A DNA stretch of 64,000 nt. It comes from Phytoseiulus persimilis (lineage: Eukaryota > Arthropoda > Arachnida > Mesostigmata > Phytoseiidae). This document shows positions 48,631 to 59,430 of the stretch, piece after piece; the stretch's first letter is position 1; each line of letters starts with the position of its first letter. The stretch is from assembly GCA_037576195.1 (NCBI GenBank), contig CM075101.1, positions 47,740,001 through 47,804,000 on the forward strand, written 5' to 3'. Both the position numbers and the translations under genes were made by a program. The notes under the pieces are model-generated. The model ran no database searches, was not told the origin of the DNA, and worked only from the letters and a program-made list of their open reading frames with translations.

Positions 48631-48640
48631 GGGGGGGGGG
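48631..48640 (+). repeat. Poly-G tract (10)
   Basis: Uninterrupted G10, 155 bp from a C11 tract on the same strand. Confidence 0.95.
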
Positions 48641-48794
48641 ATTCTTGATTCCCGAATTTTCATAATTCAGCAGCTGATGGACGTAGGACGACGAGCGAGT
48701 ACCCGTTGGAAAGCTCATTCCTCATGCTCTCAGTGAAGAATCGCCGGCTCATTCGACGGCCGCAAAATAATGCTTCATCGAGAGGCATGGCCCT

Positions 48795-48805
48795 CCCCCC
48801 CCCCC
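48795..48805 (+). repeat. Poly-C tract (11)
   Basis: Uninterrupted C11. Confidence 0.95.
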
Positions 48806-51800
48806 TGGGTACGCCACTGGGCAGCGAATATCGAGCTCTGAATGGATCCGGAGAGCAAAGAGGCTCTCGATTACGATATTCTATGAGACCGAAAGATCCC
48901 ACCGTGAGCGTTCTCGAAGAAGCGCCGCGCGATCCATATAGCTTTGTATAGGGACTATAGGCTTCGTTACGAATATCAGTTCACCAACCAGAGATGCAAT
49001 CGAACTGACAAAATCTGATTTTCATGAATCGAGATTCCAGCGAGCTTCGCGAAAGATTTTGAGTTTGATTGTCAGTTTCTGTTGACTCTGCCTCCGCGTC
49101 CAGTGGTTGGCTTGAGCATGTGGAATCATGCGAATCGGAGGCTTGAATTTCCGTGCGTCATGGGTCTGTGGTTCATCATATTTTGTTGAAACTGCTTGGT
49201 CAGGGTACCAGGCACCTCGATTTGCGGCTTTCACTGTAAAAAGTAAATCTGCGAGCCCTCGTCCGCCCACGTTCGGTTCCAAATCTTTCCCAGAGAGAGC
49301 CTACGATTCGACATAGATTCCCCACCTCAAAGAGCAGCACATTGTCGAGACAGTTACGGCAAAGTTCCCTCAGCGTGCGGGAAATGTTGAATTCATTGGT
49401 GGGAAGCTCTCCATCGGTAGCACCGTTGCCGCACTCAGTTTTTGTCGAAGTCAACATGATTGGAGAAAGTGTACGCATACGACCTGGCTGTGGACTCAGT
49501 AATGATCAAGACAGATATCACAGAAGTTTGCGAGCGGTGTTTCGACTGGAAATGCTTCCAGAACTCTCCCTGGACCAAAAGATCACTCGAAATGAGCTCT
49601 CCGGGAAACCTACGTTCGTAGTTATCCGTTTGTCCGTTAATACACATGACCATTCGAAACTCGGGCATTCCCTCTTCTCCTGCTCCGTCTCAACATGAGA
49701 GCAATTATCGGGCCTTTCTGAAGCTTATCCCTCCAGCCTGGCTTCCTGACTTTGTTGACATCTGACCTTTTCTCGTTGCAAGCCAAGGAGAAGCTCTTAG
49801 ACTTCTGTCTGAGAAGTTCCCCCTGAGAAACGTCTGCCGCTCGGGATTGCACAGCTTAAGTTGGGCATCCGAGGCGAAGCCGGGGATCGAGACAGACTGC
49901 CCGTCGGTTTGGAAATTCCAGACAGACTGGAACACGTCTGCCCGTCCACCGGACATCTTGTGCAGCAGAGATTCGTTGAATGACTTGCAAGCGCTTTGCC
50001 AGCTGATTCGAATGTGAGAGTTTATCTGAAACCGCTCTTCTGAGTCAAGAACTTCTCGCTGTTGAGCCGACGGTTTTTGATAGGAAACGCACGACGTGGT
50101 TCAGGGTCATCCTTCGTCGTAACTCCAGGAGCTTCAAGGAATTCCGGTCGACTCGAGGCGGGGAGGGAAGCTGGGGGAAACCAGAGTGGTCCGCCATATT
50201 TTTCTGACTGCTTGTCCCTCAGCTCCCATGCACCTCTGACCTCCCGTCGTATAATTTAAAATCTGCTCCCCGACAATGGCCGAACTCTTTTCGAACTCAC
50301 TCCAAATAACATCTGGCGTCCTCGTTGTCTGAGGGAGCAGCGGAAATTCGAGACTGACCAGCTCTCCGAGCAGACCAAACAGCAACCGTACGGAGCGACA
50401 TCCAAACTCGGCCTGTCCGTTGCCGCACGCCTTATGAACTGGACTGGCGAACCTTCTTGAAATCGCGACTGGACTGAACGAGAAGAATAGACCATTCCAC
50501 GCCCAGCAGCATCAATATTTCATCGACGCCGTGCGAATCTCGCGATTTCGTGTTCGTCTCTGCCCACGAACCCCAGCAGAAGCAGCAGCAGACCTTATTG
50601 GACTCCGTCGCGGAAGATCGGTTCCGGATCGGCAGTATCGTCGTTGCTGTGACTTCTGTGAAGTTGAGGCACTCCGTTGTCCTAACTCTCAAAGTCGCGT
50701 CCAACCCCCGCACTGCACTCTTTTCCGTATCATAGTGGGAACCCACGTTCGAGTCGGGTTTTGCGATTTCGTCACATCATTCGGAGAACCATTAGCTTCG
50801 TACGGGCTTTTGCATTCATAAAAGAATGATTCTATCATCACGATGATACTACGAATTCGGAAAGGAATCATGGAGATCAAAACCCACGATTCGCTCGGAA
50901 GATTTTGCAGATCGTATATCATTATGAAGACTAGCAGCTCATCGGCGCAGCGTCAGAGAACGATCCAAAACTAGCTTTCGAAAGAGAGGAGAAGAGAACT
51001 CGCGGCAGCCAGGCCTGCTTTTCGAGTAAGGCACGCGAACATGGCGCCACGCCTTTGGCCTTCTCGCCGGTCCTCCGCACCTCTCAACTCGCATTCCTTA
51101 CCGCCGGACGAGGCCACACGCCTGATTGCATCTCTTCAAAAAGAAGATCCTCCCGTCAGAAAACGTGCGCCGCGAGCCAGGAACCTTCATCTCGTCAACC
51201 CTGTTATAAGCAAATGTCTCACTGAAACTGCACTCACGGAGCCCTCTGAGGTGTCACGAGATAGTTCCACACCGGGCTTCTGCTCGAAAGCGAAAGTCTC
51301 CGCTTCGCAGTCGAGGATTCTCGTAGAGGAGCTCCTAGAGACATTAAGTTTGGTACAAAGATTGCGTGCTGGAAATTTGAATTTTGACTCTCATCAATCA
51401 ATGTTATTCGCGGGTGACAGGATTACTGCAGCGCACCAGGAGTCGTCTCCTCCGTTATGCAGAGTTCTGATGAAGGTCCGATCTCTCGTCCCGTTGCGAC
51501 TTTTCATGCAATACATTCAGATAGAGCAGCGAAAAGAGAATGAAGAGATCAAAGTCTCGATCGAGAACGGAGCCCATCTAAGCGAAGTCAATCTGCATGC
51601 GTCGAGTTTTCTTGGAGACTGTGTCCTATCCCGGTGGAGCTACGGCCGAGTATCGTTTACTCGTCCCCGTCCAGTTCGAGCGGGCGCTCAGACTACGACT
51701 CGACAAGATACTCGGCAGCAACCCGAGTTCCACCAATCGAAGATGTCGGGAGGAAACCGACAGGAACAGATTACAGATTCGTCGTTTCCTGAAATGCAAA

Positions 51801-54355
51801 TGTCCCTCGATTTCCCGCTCTGCCACGCGGAGACGACTGATCGACCGGAGTCTCGGAGGTTGCTTCGCATCAGATTCAACTCTGACACGCTTTTCGAGAT
51901 GTTGATATAGTCACCGTTCATATTCACAGAATCGTCTGCTTCCCCTCGGTTTGATTCGGGCGTGAGGACGGGGAAACGGTAGCTCGAGCGGGTACTACCC
52001 GTCGATTTGAGCGCATGATAGATTAGAGAAATACAGGTCCGAACGCGCCCTTTGCAAGCTCATGGCTCATGCCGGACCATGGAGTACCATCTGAACGCCA
52101 GAAAACAAATATTCGCAGCCGCCTGGAATTAGACGCCTTCTGCTCAAACGATTATTCCGCCTCTTGCGCGCATACTGACCGAAGGATGTGCGTTCCGTCG
52201 GAATGTTAAGCAGCCGATGACCGCAAATGGCGAGCTCCCGGTCTGGAGTCAGATCAGCTGCGCTCAAACCGACTGACACGGCTCGACCGCCATGATTGAG
52301 GGAACAAGCTTCTCGGAGTCCTCAGAGAAGATGAATCCTCGGAGTGTAAGGCGGATTCTTCCAAGCATTGATTTTGGACTTGGCTCTGAGTTGGAAAAGC
52401 TTACGGGAAAATTTAATTCAATGGAATGACTTCGATAAAATAACTCGTGATCCTGGCGGCATCAGACGTTATGCGCAGAAGGTATCCGCTCTTGCAGGGG
52501 GCTGCTGGATACAACAGGGAACGTTACGGACGGCGTCCTGCCGTTCCAACCAATTGAATGACAAAAATGCTTCACTGGGCAGGATCTCCAGCCGCTGGTT
52601 CGAAAGCTCGGTCGCGTCCTCGGAATGCGTAATCGGAAATATTCCTGGAATTCGGGCTCCCAGCCTCCGAGGAGCATGATCCAACACTTGTGAAACCGTT
52701 CCTGCAAGATGATTTCTCCCAACTGGAAAAGTGATTCCACCGCTTCGTCACGGGGTGGCCGGGCAGCCAATCAACGAGCAGAGAATCTCAAATGTGTCAC
52801 CACGACGTTCTGACTCACGCATGCTCTGGTACTCCTAGCGTGGATGCACGCGGAACTCTAGGCCACATCCGCGCCAGCAGCCTCCTACGTACCGCTTCGA
52901 GTCTTGTGCTCTCTTTTTTTCGCCTAGTTGCTTGCCTAGGATTCCCGTCTATGTGAGATTCCGTGATTGCGCCTCAGATGAGCAACCCAAGACTCTTAGA
53001 CAATTCCACTCTAAGGTACAATTCCGGCTCGGAGGAGGAATCCGAGATCATAAATTCATCAGATGGTCACGAGAACGAGATGCGTCACCGGAATGAGGGC
53101 AAGCAAAAATCGTCCGCGTGATTCGGTCCCACACGCGCGAGCCTGCCTTCGAGGTCCGCGAATATCCTTTTCACGGTGTCTGGGGACTTCTGACTGACCA
53201 TTATACAGGAGAGATGTGACGTCGATGGAAATTTCCGACAATTTCGGAACCGCGGCGTTGATCAAGAATATTCTCGGATTCCTGACGTCAGCGGAGGCAG
53301 GTTTTTAGGCTCCATGCAAGCGATGCCGCTGCGATCCTGCTCAGCGGTAACGGGAATTCAATTTCGCTGTACCTCCAGCTAACAATTAGTCAGAGCCATC
53401 AGCTCGAGCCACAGGCGGCATCAAGTTCCCGATTTGTACCTACTTGCTGATTAGGGATGAGACATGCTTGCAGGTCAATAAGCCTCACGTAGTCCGTGAA
53501 ACAGGTCGTCGACCGCCCCCGGGCCGGCGGAGAACCTCAGCAGTTCGAATTTCTGATTCCACCGCGGGAATTCAACCAGCCACCGTCGCGGTGGCATCCT
53601 CTGGCACCGGAGCCAAGTTCAAATTACAGAGGGATGACAGGGAAGTAGAACTTGATGTGTGAGTGCAAGAGTGCAGCGGGGGTGGGTTGGGACCGCGCCA
53701 CATGTGGAGAAGATAACAATCGGGAGGAGAGAATAGGTCTGAAGCCACTGAACAAACGCCTAGTGACGTACGGAAACCGGGTGATCCAGTTTTGCGGCTC
53801 TGCTTCCCCAGAAGCTAAATCGCACATCCAGTGTTTTCGGCGCTGGTCCGCCCATCCTCGCTTTGGGAATCCATCACAATAACTCTCGCTCCACAATACG
53901 GGCGAGTCGTGGAATTCTGTTTCCATCCATGAGATCTGGCTGTTGTTTCGTACGCAGCAAACAAAGTTAGCGAGGAGCGGAACAGGACGAGTTTTCGTCG
54001 TTAATCTCCGTCGGCAGAGACGTGGACGGTCCATATTACAGCTATGACCGCGCTCTGCCTGTTTCGCGTTTGGAGTCGACGACAATCTCCCGAATCTGAC
54101 AGGGCTCATTAGTTCGATCGGCCAACGAACAGATGTTCCGGAGAGATATTGTCCACCTTCAACGCCTCCTTCTAAGCCGCGAAACGCCTCCTCGCCCAAC
54201 GCCCACGCTCCGTCCTGAAAAAAAAGCAGGAACGGTTCAACCTCGAATTGAACCGGGGCGCGGAGACGCGAAGAACCGAGCCTCGCGTCGGGGTACAGAT
54301 GAAATCCGTTGGTATATGAATTGGGAAGGATGCCGAGTTGTTTTTGTTGTATTTG

Positions 54356-54795
54356 TCAGGTCCTCATTTTTTTTTCAAAGAGACGGACGGCACTTTCCAC
54401 GTGGTTATCACACCATTCTCGTTTCCGGAATCGTGATTCGATCAACGAAATTTCTTCTGGAGTGAGGAGGGAGTTTCCGTAAGTCTCCAACAGGAAATGA
54501 TTTCCGATCCGCCGAAGGGTTTGTCGTCTTCCATGGTTATACTATGCAATATTTCGTTTATCGTTTAGAATGTTCCTGCACCGATCATACATATTTCGTC
54601 GATGAATAGGATGTGTACGTGTTCGGAAGCGTTACGGTATGCTTGACGGGCTTCCCGAGACAACCCGCTGTGTCTGGTCATCGCAAAAACACTGAATGCG
54701 CTATGGACAGTACTTCCTCGTATCGCAACTGCAGCCTTCCCAGTAGACACGTGAGTGACTAAATTTTCCAAACTTACAGTCGAGTTTGAGCACCC
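54356..54795 (-). pseudogene. Decayed PIF1-like helicase fragment (Helitron type)
   Basis: On the minus strand, read from high to low coordinate: STGKAAVAIRGSTVHSAF (the TGKAA region after motif I, with GSTIHSAF), then ILFIDEICMIG (Walker B, DEIS motif), an in-frame TAA, NEILHSITMEDDKPFGG (EPFGG region before motif III), and in a shifted frame LLTPEEISLIESRFRKR and ESAVRLF. This order is that of PIF1-family helicases carried by Helitrons and related elements. The Walker A motif is not visible upstream, the FGD(L)xQLPPV motif is missing, and there are a stop and a frameshift, so it is a non-functional internal piece. A cellular PIF1 pseudogene is the alternative. No Helitron ends were recognised. 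Confidence 0.8.
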
Positions 54796-55212
54796 GTTAC
54801 CCATATGCCTTCAGTTTGACTCGTTCGCGCCACGGTTCAGGAAATTCGGCGTCAAATATATTCCGGGATCGAACCTTGGCAGTTCGGTAAAAGTCATGCC
54901 TGCCCTCTCACGAATTTCCACATCACGATTGCGTACCTCTGGTCTATCCTCGATACTCTCGAGATCATTTGACCCTTCCGCGTACCCTGTGCAACCCGGA
55001 GAAGAAATTATCTGTATATTGAGCACAAGATGGAGATTCTTCCGCTATCGGTACTTCATTCCTTCTGAAGAAAATCTTGATGTACTCTACCCCCGGACCC
55101 TCCCATCCTCTCACTAAGAAGTCGTGTTTTACGTTCGGCGGGGGTCTTCGCTAGTGCTTCTCTCCCGGGCCCTTGTTTCCTCCGTGTTTTGTCATTAACT
55201 ATCTCTTTTATA

Positions 55213-55622
55213 TTGGATGGATGCAAAAGTTCTGGGCCCCTAATTTCAATCGCTCATAACTCCGCTCCCAGGAGGCGCAGAACGATAATAAAATTAACGA
55301 AATGAGCGGGATTCGGTCGGCTTTCGGATGGAATCAACCGCATATTTTAAAGAGCACCCTGCTCACAGCATCTATTTTACTGCAAGGGTCGAAATTCGAA
55401 AAATCGCGATTTTGCAGTTCCGGCGAAACTAACATTATGACCCCCTGTTTTCTCCCAAGAAACATGAAGTTCGTCGAAAAATAAGCGGTTTCGAAAAAAA
55501 AAATTGAGCATTTTGGCCACGGCAAAGCGGAGATGGTGGGTCCCAAAGATTAGGTTTTTTCGTGATTATTTGGTGACCTTTTTTCCGCCAATTGAACGTC
55601 TCCTGGATGGGATACGCTGGAA
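55213..55622 (+). repeat. Left terminal inverted repeat of the mariner-type element
   Basis: Starts TTGGATGGATGCAAAAG and ends GGGATACGCTGGAA. It is complementary over its length to 56091-56497 with point differences and small indels (for example GGAGGCGCAGAACG against GGTGGCGCAGAAAG), so the two arms have diverged since insertion. Confidence 0.92.
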
Positions 55623-55764
55623 TTCCCCTAGAAACTCTCAGAAGCCTCTTGGAAACGTCCTCTCAACGCTTTTCATCAATGTTCGGCTCGCAAGAAGAGA
55701 CCTTAGATTCAGAGTCGGACTGTCGGAATCATTTTCGTCTTCTCCAACGACGGAAGAGTCATTT

Positions 55765-56051
55765 CACTGCGACCCATTCATCGAGTATATACTCGACGGT
55801 TGTTATCGACGGATTCTCGTTGAGGAAGGCAACCAAGTCGTCGTCACTCAGTTCGACAGGTCGGCCTGATCGTGGCTCATCGTTCAGGTGTGGTTGCTGT
55901 CGTGGAACTTGGCGAACCACCTCTCCACTGCGGAAAGAGACGAAGTGGCTTCACGGAACACGGATTTCAATTGCTTCGTCTCGGCCGCGGAATTCCCCTT
56001 GAGGAACTCGTAGAGCATTGCGCTCCGGATCAGTTGATCTCGGTTGGCCAT
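55765..56051 (-). pseudogene. Truncated mariner transposase, N-terminal HTH (HTH_48-like) part only
   Basis: Minus-strand reading from ATG at 56049-56051: MANRDQLIRSAMLYEFLKGN, SAAET, VERWFAKFHDSN, then after a one-base frameshift LNDEPRSGRPVELSDDDL and NENPSITTVEYILD. These are the first helix-turn-helix of mariner transposases (LYEFxxGxSAAE, RWFxKF) and the DEPRSGRP hinge. The second HTH and the DD34D catalytic domain are absent. It lies entirely between the two long inverted repeats and can only be a relic of the parent transposase. Confidence 0.9.
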
Positions 56052-56090
56052 CGCGAGGTGATGGCTGGAGTTTTTGAAACTTTCACGAGC

Positions 56091-56497
56091 TTCCAGCGTA
56101 TCCCATCAATGGGACCGTTCAACTGGCGGGAAAAGGGTCATCAAAAAAACACAAAAATATTGAATCTCCGGAAGCCGATAACTCCGCTTTGCCGTAGCCA
56201 AAATGCCAAATTTCTTCTTTGAAACCGCTTATTTTTAGTCGAACTTCATGATTCCGAAGAGAAAACAGGGGGTCATAATCTTAGTTTCGCCGGAACCGCA
56301 AGATCGCGATTTTTCGAATTTCGACCCTTGCAGTAAAATCGATCCCGTGAGCACGGTGCTTTTTGAAAAATGTTGATTCCATCTGAAAGCCAACTGGATT
56401 CCGCACATTTCGAATATTCTATTATCTTTCTGCGCCACCTGGGAGCGGAGTTATGAGCGATTGAAATTAGGGGCCCAGAACTTTTGCATCCACCCAA
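56091..56497 (-). repeat. Right terminal inverted repeat of the mariner-type element
   Basis: Reverse complement starts TTGGGTGGATGCAAAAG. It has GGGTGG where the left arm has GGATGG, and the inner end TTCCAGCGTATCCCATC pairs with the inner end of the left arm. Confidence 0.92.
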
Positions 56498-59343
56498 TAT
56501 TATATCCTTATATTAATTATATCTCTCTGGTCTTCTCATTGACCGGAGATGATGTTCAGTGACCGTCATCGCACGTTTCTCTTCTGCCGCCCCTCGTTTA
56601 CCGCGTCTCGATTCCTGAACACCCCCCAATCGCTTTCTGAGTTGATAACTTCCACTATTTTGACCGACTTACACTCTGTGCCCCCCATTGTGGGTTTCTT
56701 TGATATCCTCCCCTCCTTATCCCTTTCCGACTGCGAAATTGGAAAGTCATTTGACCCCATAGATTTGGTTTTCGGAGTAAACCGCGAGGAACCCACTCCC
56801 GATAGTCGAAGATAACGGATGTGATTCCGATCCTCGTTGTCGGATGAAACTTCTTGTGTTGAGTTTTACACCTTGAGTTCCGGCCCAAATCAAATTTGAG
56901 GATGGCGATTCGTGCGAGTGTGTCATTCGAAGAGCCATACGATACAAACGACCCGCCTGCTTCTGAGGTGCGATTGTCACGCCGCTCAGCGATGCGACTC
57001 TCAGGTTTATCGCAGTTTTCTTGACGCTGAGCTGGAAGAAATCGGCTCAGAAGCTCGAGATACATTGATGGACACGATTCTGCCGCATTCTCTCCTTAGG
57101 GACCTTTCCCTCATGCAGAACTTGGGTTCACGTGGACCTTCTGACACCAATCTGTCCCATTTCCTTTCATATCAAAGACCCAATGACTGGTTCATTCGCA
57201 AAGACATCCTCGAAGGTGGACAGATGGTAGCGGTCCCGTGTCATCATTGACCCCAACAACGAGAGAAGATCATGAAAGTTCTCGTCACATACCCATCCCT
57301 TACCATATGTACTCATAGCTCATGAGTCAACCAACCACGCCAAGGATACGCAAAAGCTCAAGAGTAGATACCTATAGAGCAAGCTCCATAGTGGACGGTC
57401 CGAACATTCACTTGCGAGTGCTTTAGGTGTAATCACTTCCGTCAACGCCCCTGATCGGCTGGAGGCAGACTCGACTCGCTTCGAACGGCAAAATGCTCAT
57501 GAGACGATTCTCATGCTGTATTGGTATTCAAAGTTCCGAAACTTAGTCGTCTGCTATCTCCCAAACCCTTATTTAAACAACATCACTTCGTGATCTTTCA
57601 CTCATGATGAGACACCGACGAGATTTACCCCATGAGATTCAAAATTAATCCGAATCCCCCTCACTTCGGCAAAAAGTTTAACGGCCTCCAACTGCGTTTT
57701 TTTCCGTTCCGCTCCCAGTTACACTCCAGTCAACGAGCCGGAAGAAAGGCGCATTTCTGTGCTGAAAAAGGTCGTGAAATGTCCAAAAAGTCGCCATCAG
57801 ACACAGCAAGGAGATCGCCGATGGTTTCCTCCATTTTCAAAGTTTGATTCAATTCCTGGAACCCGAGCTGGGAGTTCTCTATAGACGTGTGACTCCTCCT
57901 CCCGAACCGAATCGAAGTTGTCATACTCCATGCTAGCGAACGTTCTGGTATGATTTCTGGAAGTTTGAGAGTCGTTTACCCCCAGATTGTCCACAATCTC
58001 CTCGGCCAGGATACAAAGCTCTGAGAACTCTGGAATCGGCTTGGAAGTTTCCAGCTGTTTCTTCTCTTTGTTGCTTGACAATGTCTCCGTTCTCATGATA
58101 AATGATTCGGAACTCTCAAAAGTTCCACTCGGCTGTCCGGAAACATCCGGATAGGGCGGCGCAAGCGAGGAAGATACGAAGCTGTCCCTCCCATGGCCTG
58201 ACGAGACGACTACTCCGACTTCTACTCCTACTCAACCCATGGCCATTGATTGGCAGCGAAACCACAGTTATTCTTTCAGCGCGGGGAAACTTCGGAGGCT
58301 CTCCTGCGGTCAGAACTCTGGCATTAACCACCGCGGGAAGACTTCCGAAAAGGATCAACATTCCCAGGCCTCAGGTGCAGTCGTGCAACGGTACTCTCGA
58401 CCCACCGCTTTTCCGTCGTTCGGATGCCTCGTTATGATTGCGTGATCTGGATCCGACCTTGGGAATCCCCTGAAGAGAATCGGCAATCAGGCGCATTTTC
58501 GAAACAAGGTTTCAAGCGGTAGGCTGGAGCGTCAGCGGCAAGCGCCCAAACCAACCGTCAGAGCTTTATTCTCTCGCATGGGAATCTGCATCTTCGTCGC
58601 AGGTTGCGCGCTGAATACCGGCGCGACATCGATCAACGCGGTTGCATGCACGTGCGGAGCGCCACGCGGAACCCATCTCGATGTCAGGAGTTCTCGCTCC
58701 CATTGACCGGCTCCGTAGAAATGAGTGAATACAAATCTGAGATCACGTCTCGAAGTGAATCAATTCAACAACTCGAGTTGACACTCGGCGGATCTCTGCC
58801 AGTCTCATCTTCGGCATTTGCGGAGTCCCTCATCCGAGAATTTGTTCACATGGGATCCCATGAGGATGAGTTTCGGATGGCGTCTCTGTCATGCGAATTT
58901 CTCCCGTATTCGAGCCTCGAATGATCCGTCGGAACGGTACCTGCGGCAACGATGAACACTGAGCTTGGAATATCGTCGTGATAAAGTTCTCGGGAGTCTT
59001 TCGGAAGCACCGAACGACCTTTAGCTGATACTATCAACAGCGCGAATCTAGAACGTTACGTCAGCGATGACTGTTCTCTGGCACGGCTCCGTCGAAGATC
59101 TTATCCAAGTGAGATATGAGGTGATCGGGATCAGCATTCCGATCGAATCGAGCAACGAGGAGAAACGTTTCGAATTGAGTCACACCCTAATTCCGGAACA
59201 ATGACCAACAAAGCCTCTCGGCGCTGAGCCCAAGCTGAAATTCTGTTGCAGAGGAGCTTTTGTCAAAGGCGTGAATCGGCCAGACGTGTCCCAATATCTA
59301 CCTGGCTGTGCAATCAGACGTCTCACGCAGTTCGCAGTCGGAG
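56498..59343. other. No recognised gene
   Basis: Open frames here (for example 56549-56815 and 58604-58924 on +) have no motif I recognise. The 58604 frame follows a possible CGTCGCAG acceptor and is fairly acidic and Ser-rich, but I cannot connect it to the gene that starts downstream at its own TATA box. Confidence 0.5.
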
Positions 59344-59380
59344 TATATAATAGTCTGATCGCGGCGGTCGACTTCACACC
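59344..59380 (+). promoter_or_regulatory. TATA-box core promoter of the secreted-protein gene
   Basis: TATATAA at 59344-59350, with an initiator-like TTCACA at 59374-59379, about 30 bp downstream as expected for a focused TATA promoter. The first ATG after it (59409) begins the signal peptide. Confidence 0.7.
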
Positions 59381-59408
59381 GCCTCAGCCGAATCGAGTTC
59401 AACTCGAG

Positions 59409-59430
59409 ATGCGCTCATTCTCAGTGACAG
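59409..59430 (+). CDS. Secreted-protein exon 1: start codon and first 7 residues
   Basis: ATG at 59409 is the first ATG after the predicted start site. MRSFSVT then donor GTATTC at 59431 (phase 1). Unspliced, this frame stops within 11 codons, which supports splicing. Confidence 0.7.

Larger units (their letters stand above)
45497..54355. other. Intergenic region without recognised gene
   Basis: I see no homologous protein, RNA gene or intact mobile element. Two homopolymers are present (G10 at 48631-48640, C11 at 48795-48805). The longest frame is 289 codons at 51041-51910 (+), low-complexity and unrecognised. Part of the left end is probably the Epac 3' UTR. Confidence 0.6.
55213..56497. 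mobile_element. Mariner-type non-autonomous element with ~410-bp inverted repeats
   Basis: A 1,285-bp element whose ends are exact inverted repeats of the type TTGGRTGGATGCAAAAGTTC, each bordered by TA (55211-55212 and 56498-56499), the target site duplicated by Tc1/mariner elements. Similarity between the two arms runs inward for about 410 bp (55213-55622 and 56091-56497) with scattered substitutions. The arms are far longer than the about 30 bp usual for mariner. The core encodes a broken piece of mariner transposase on the minus strand. It cannot move by itself and would depend on a related full-length transposase. Confidence 0.93.
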
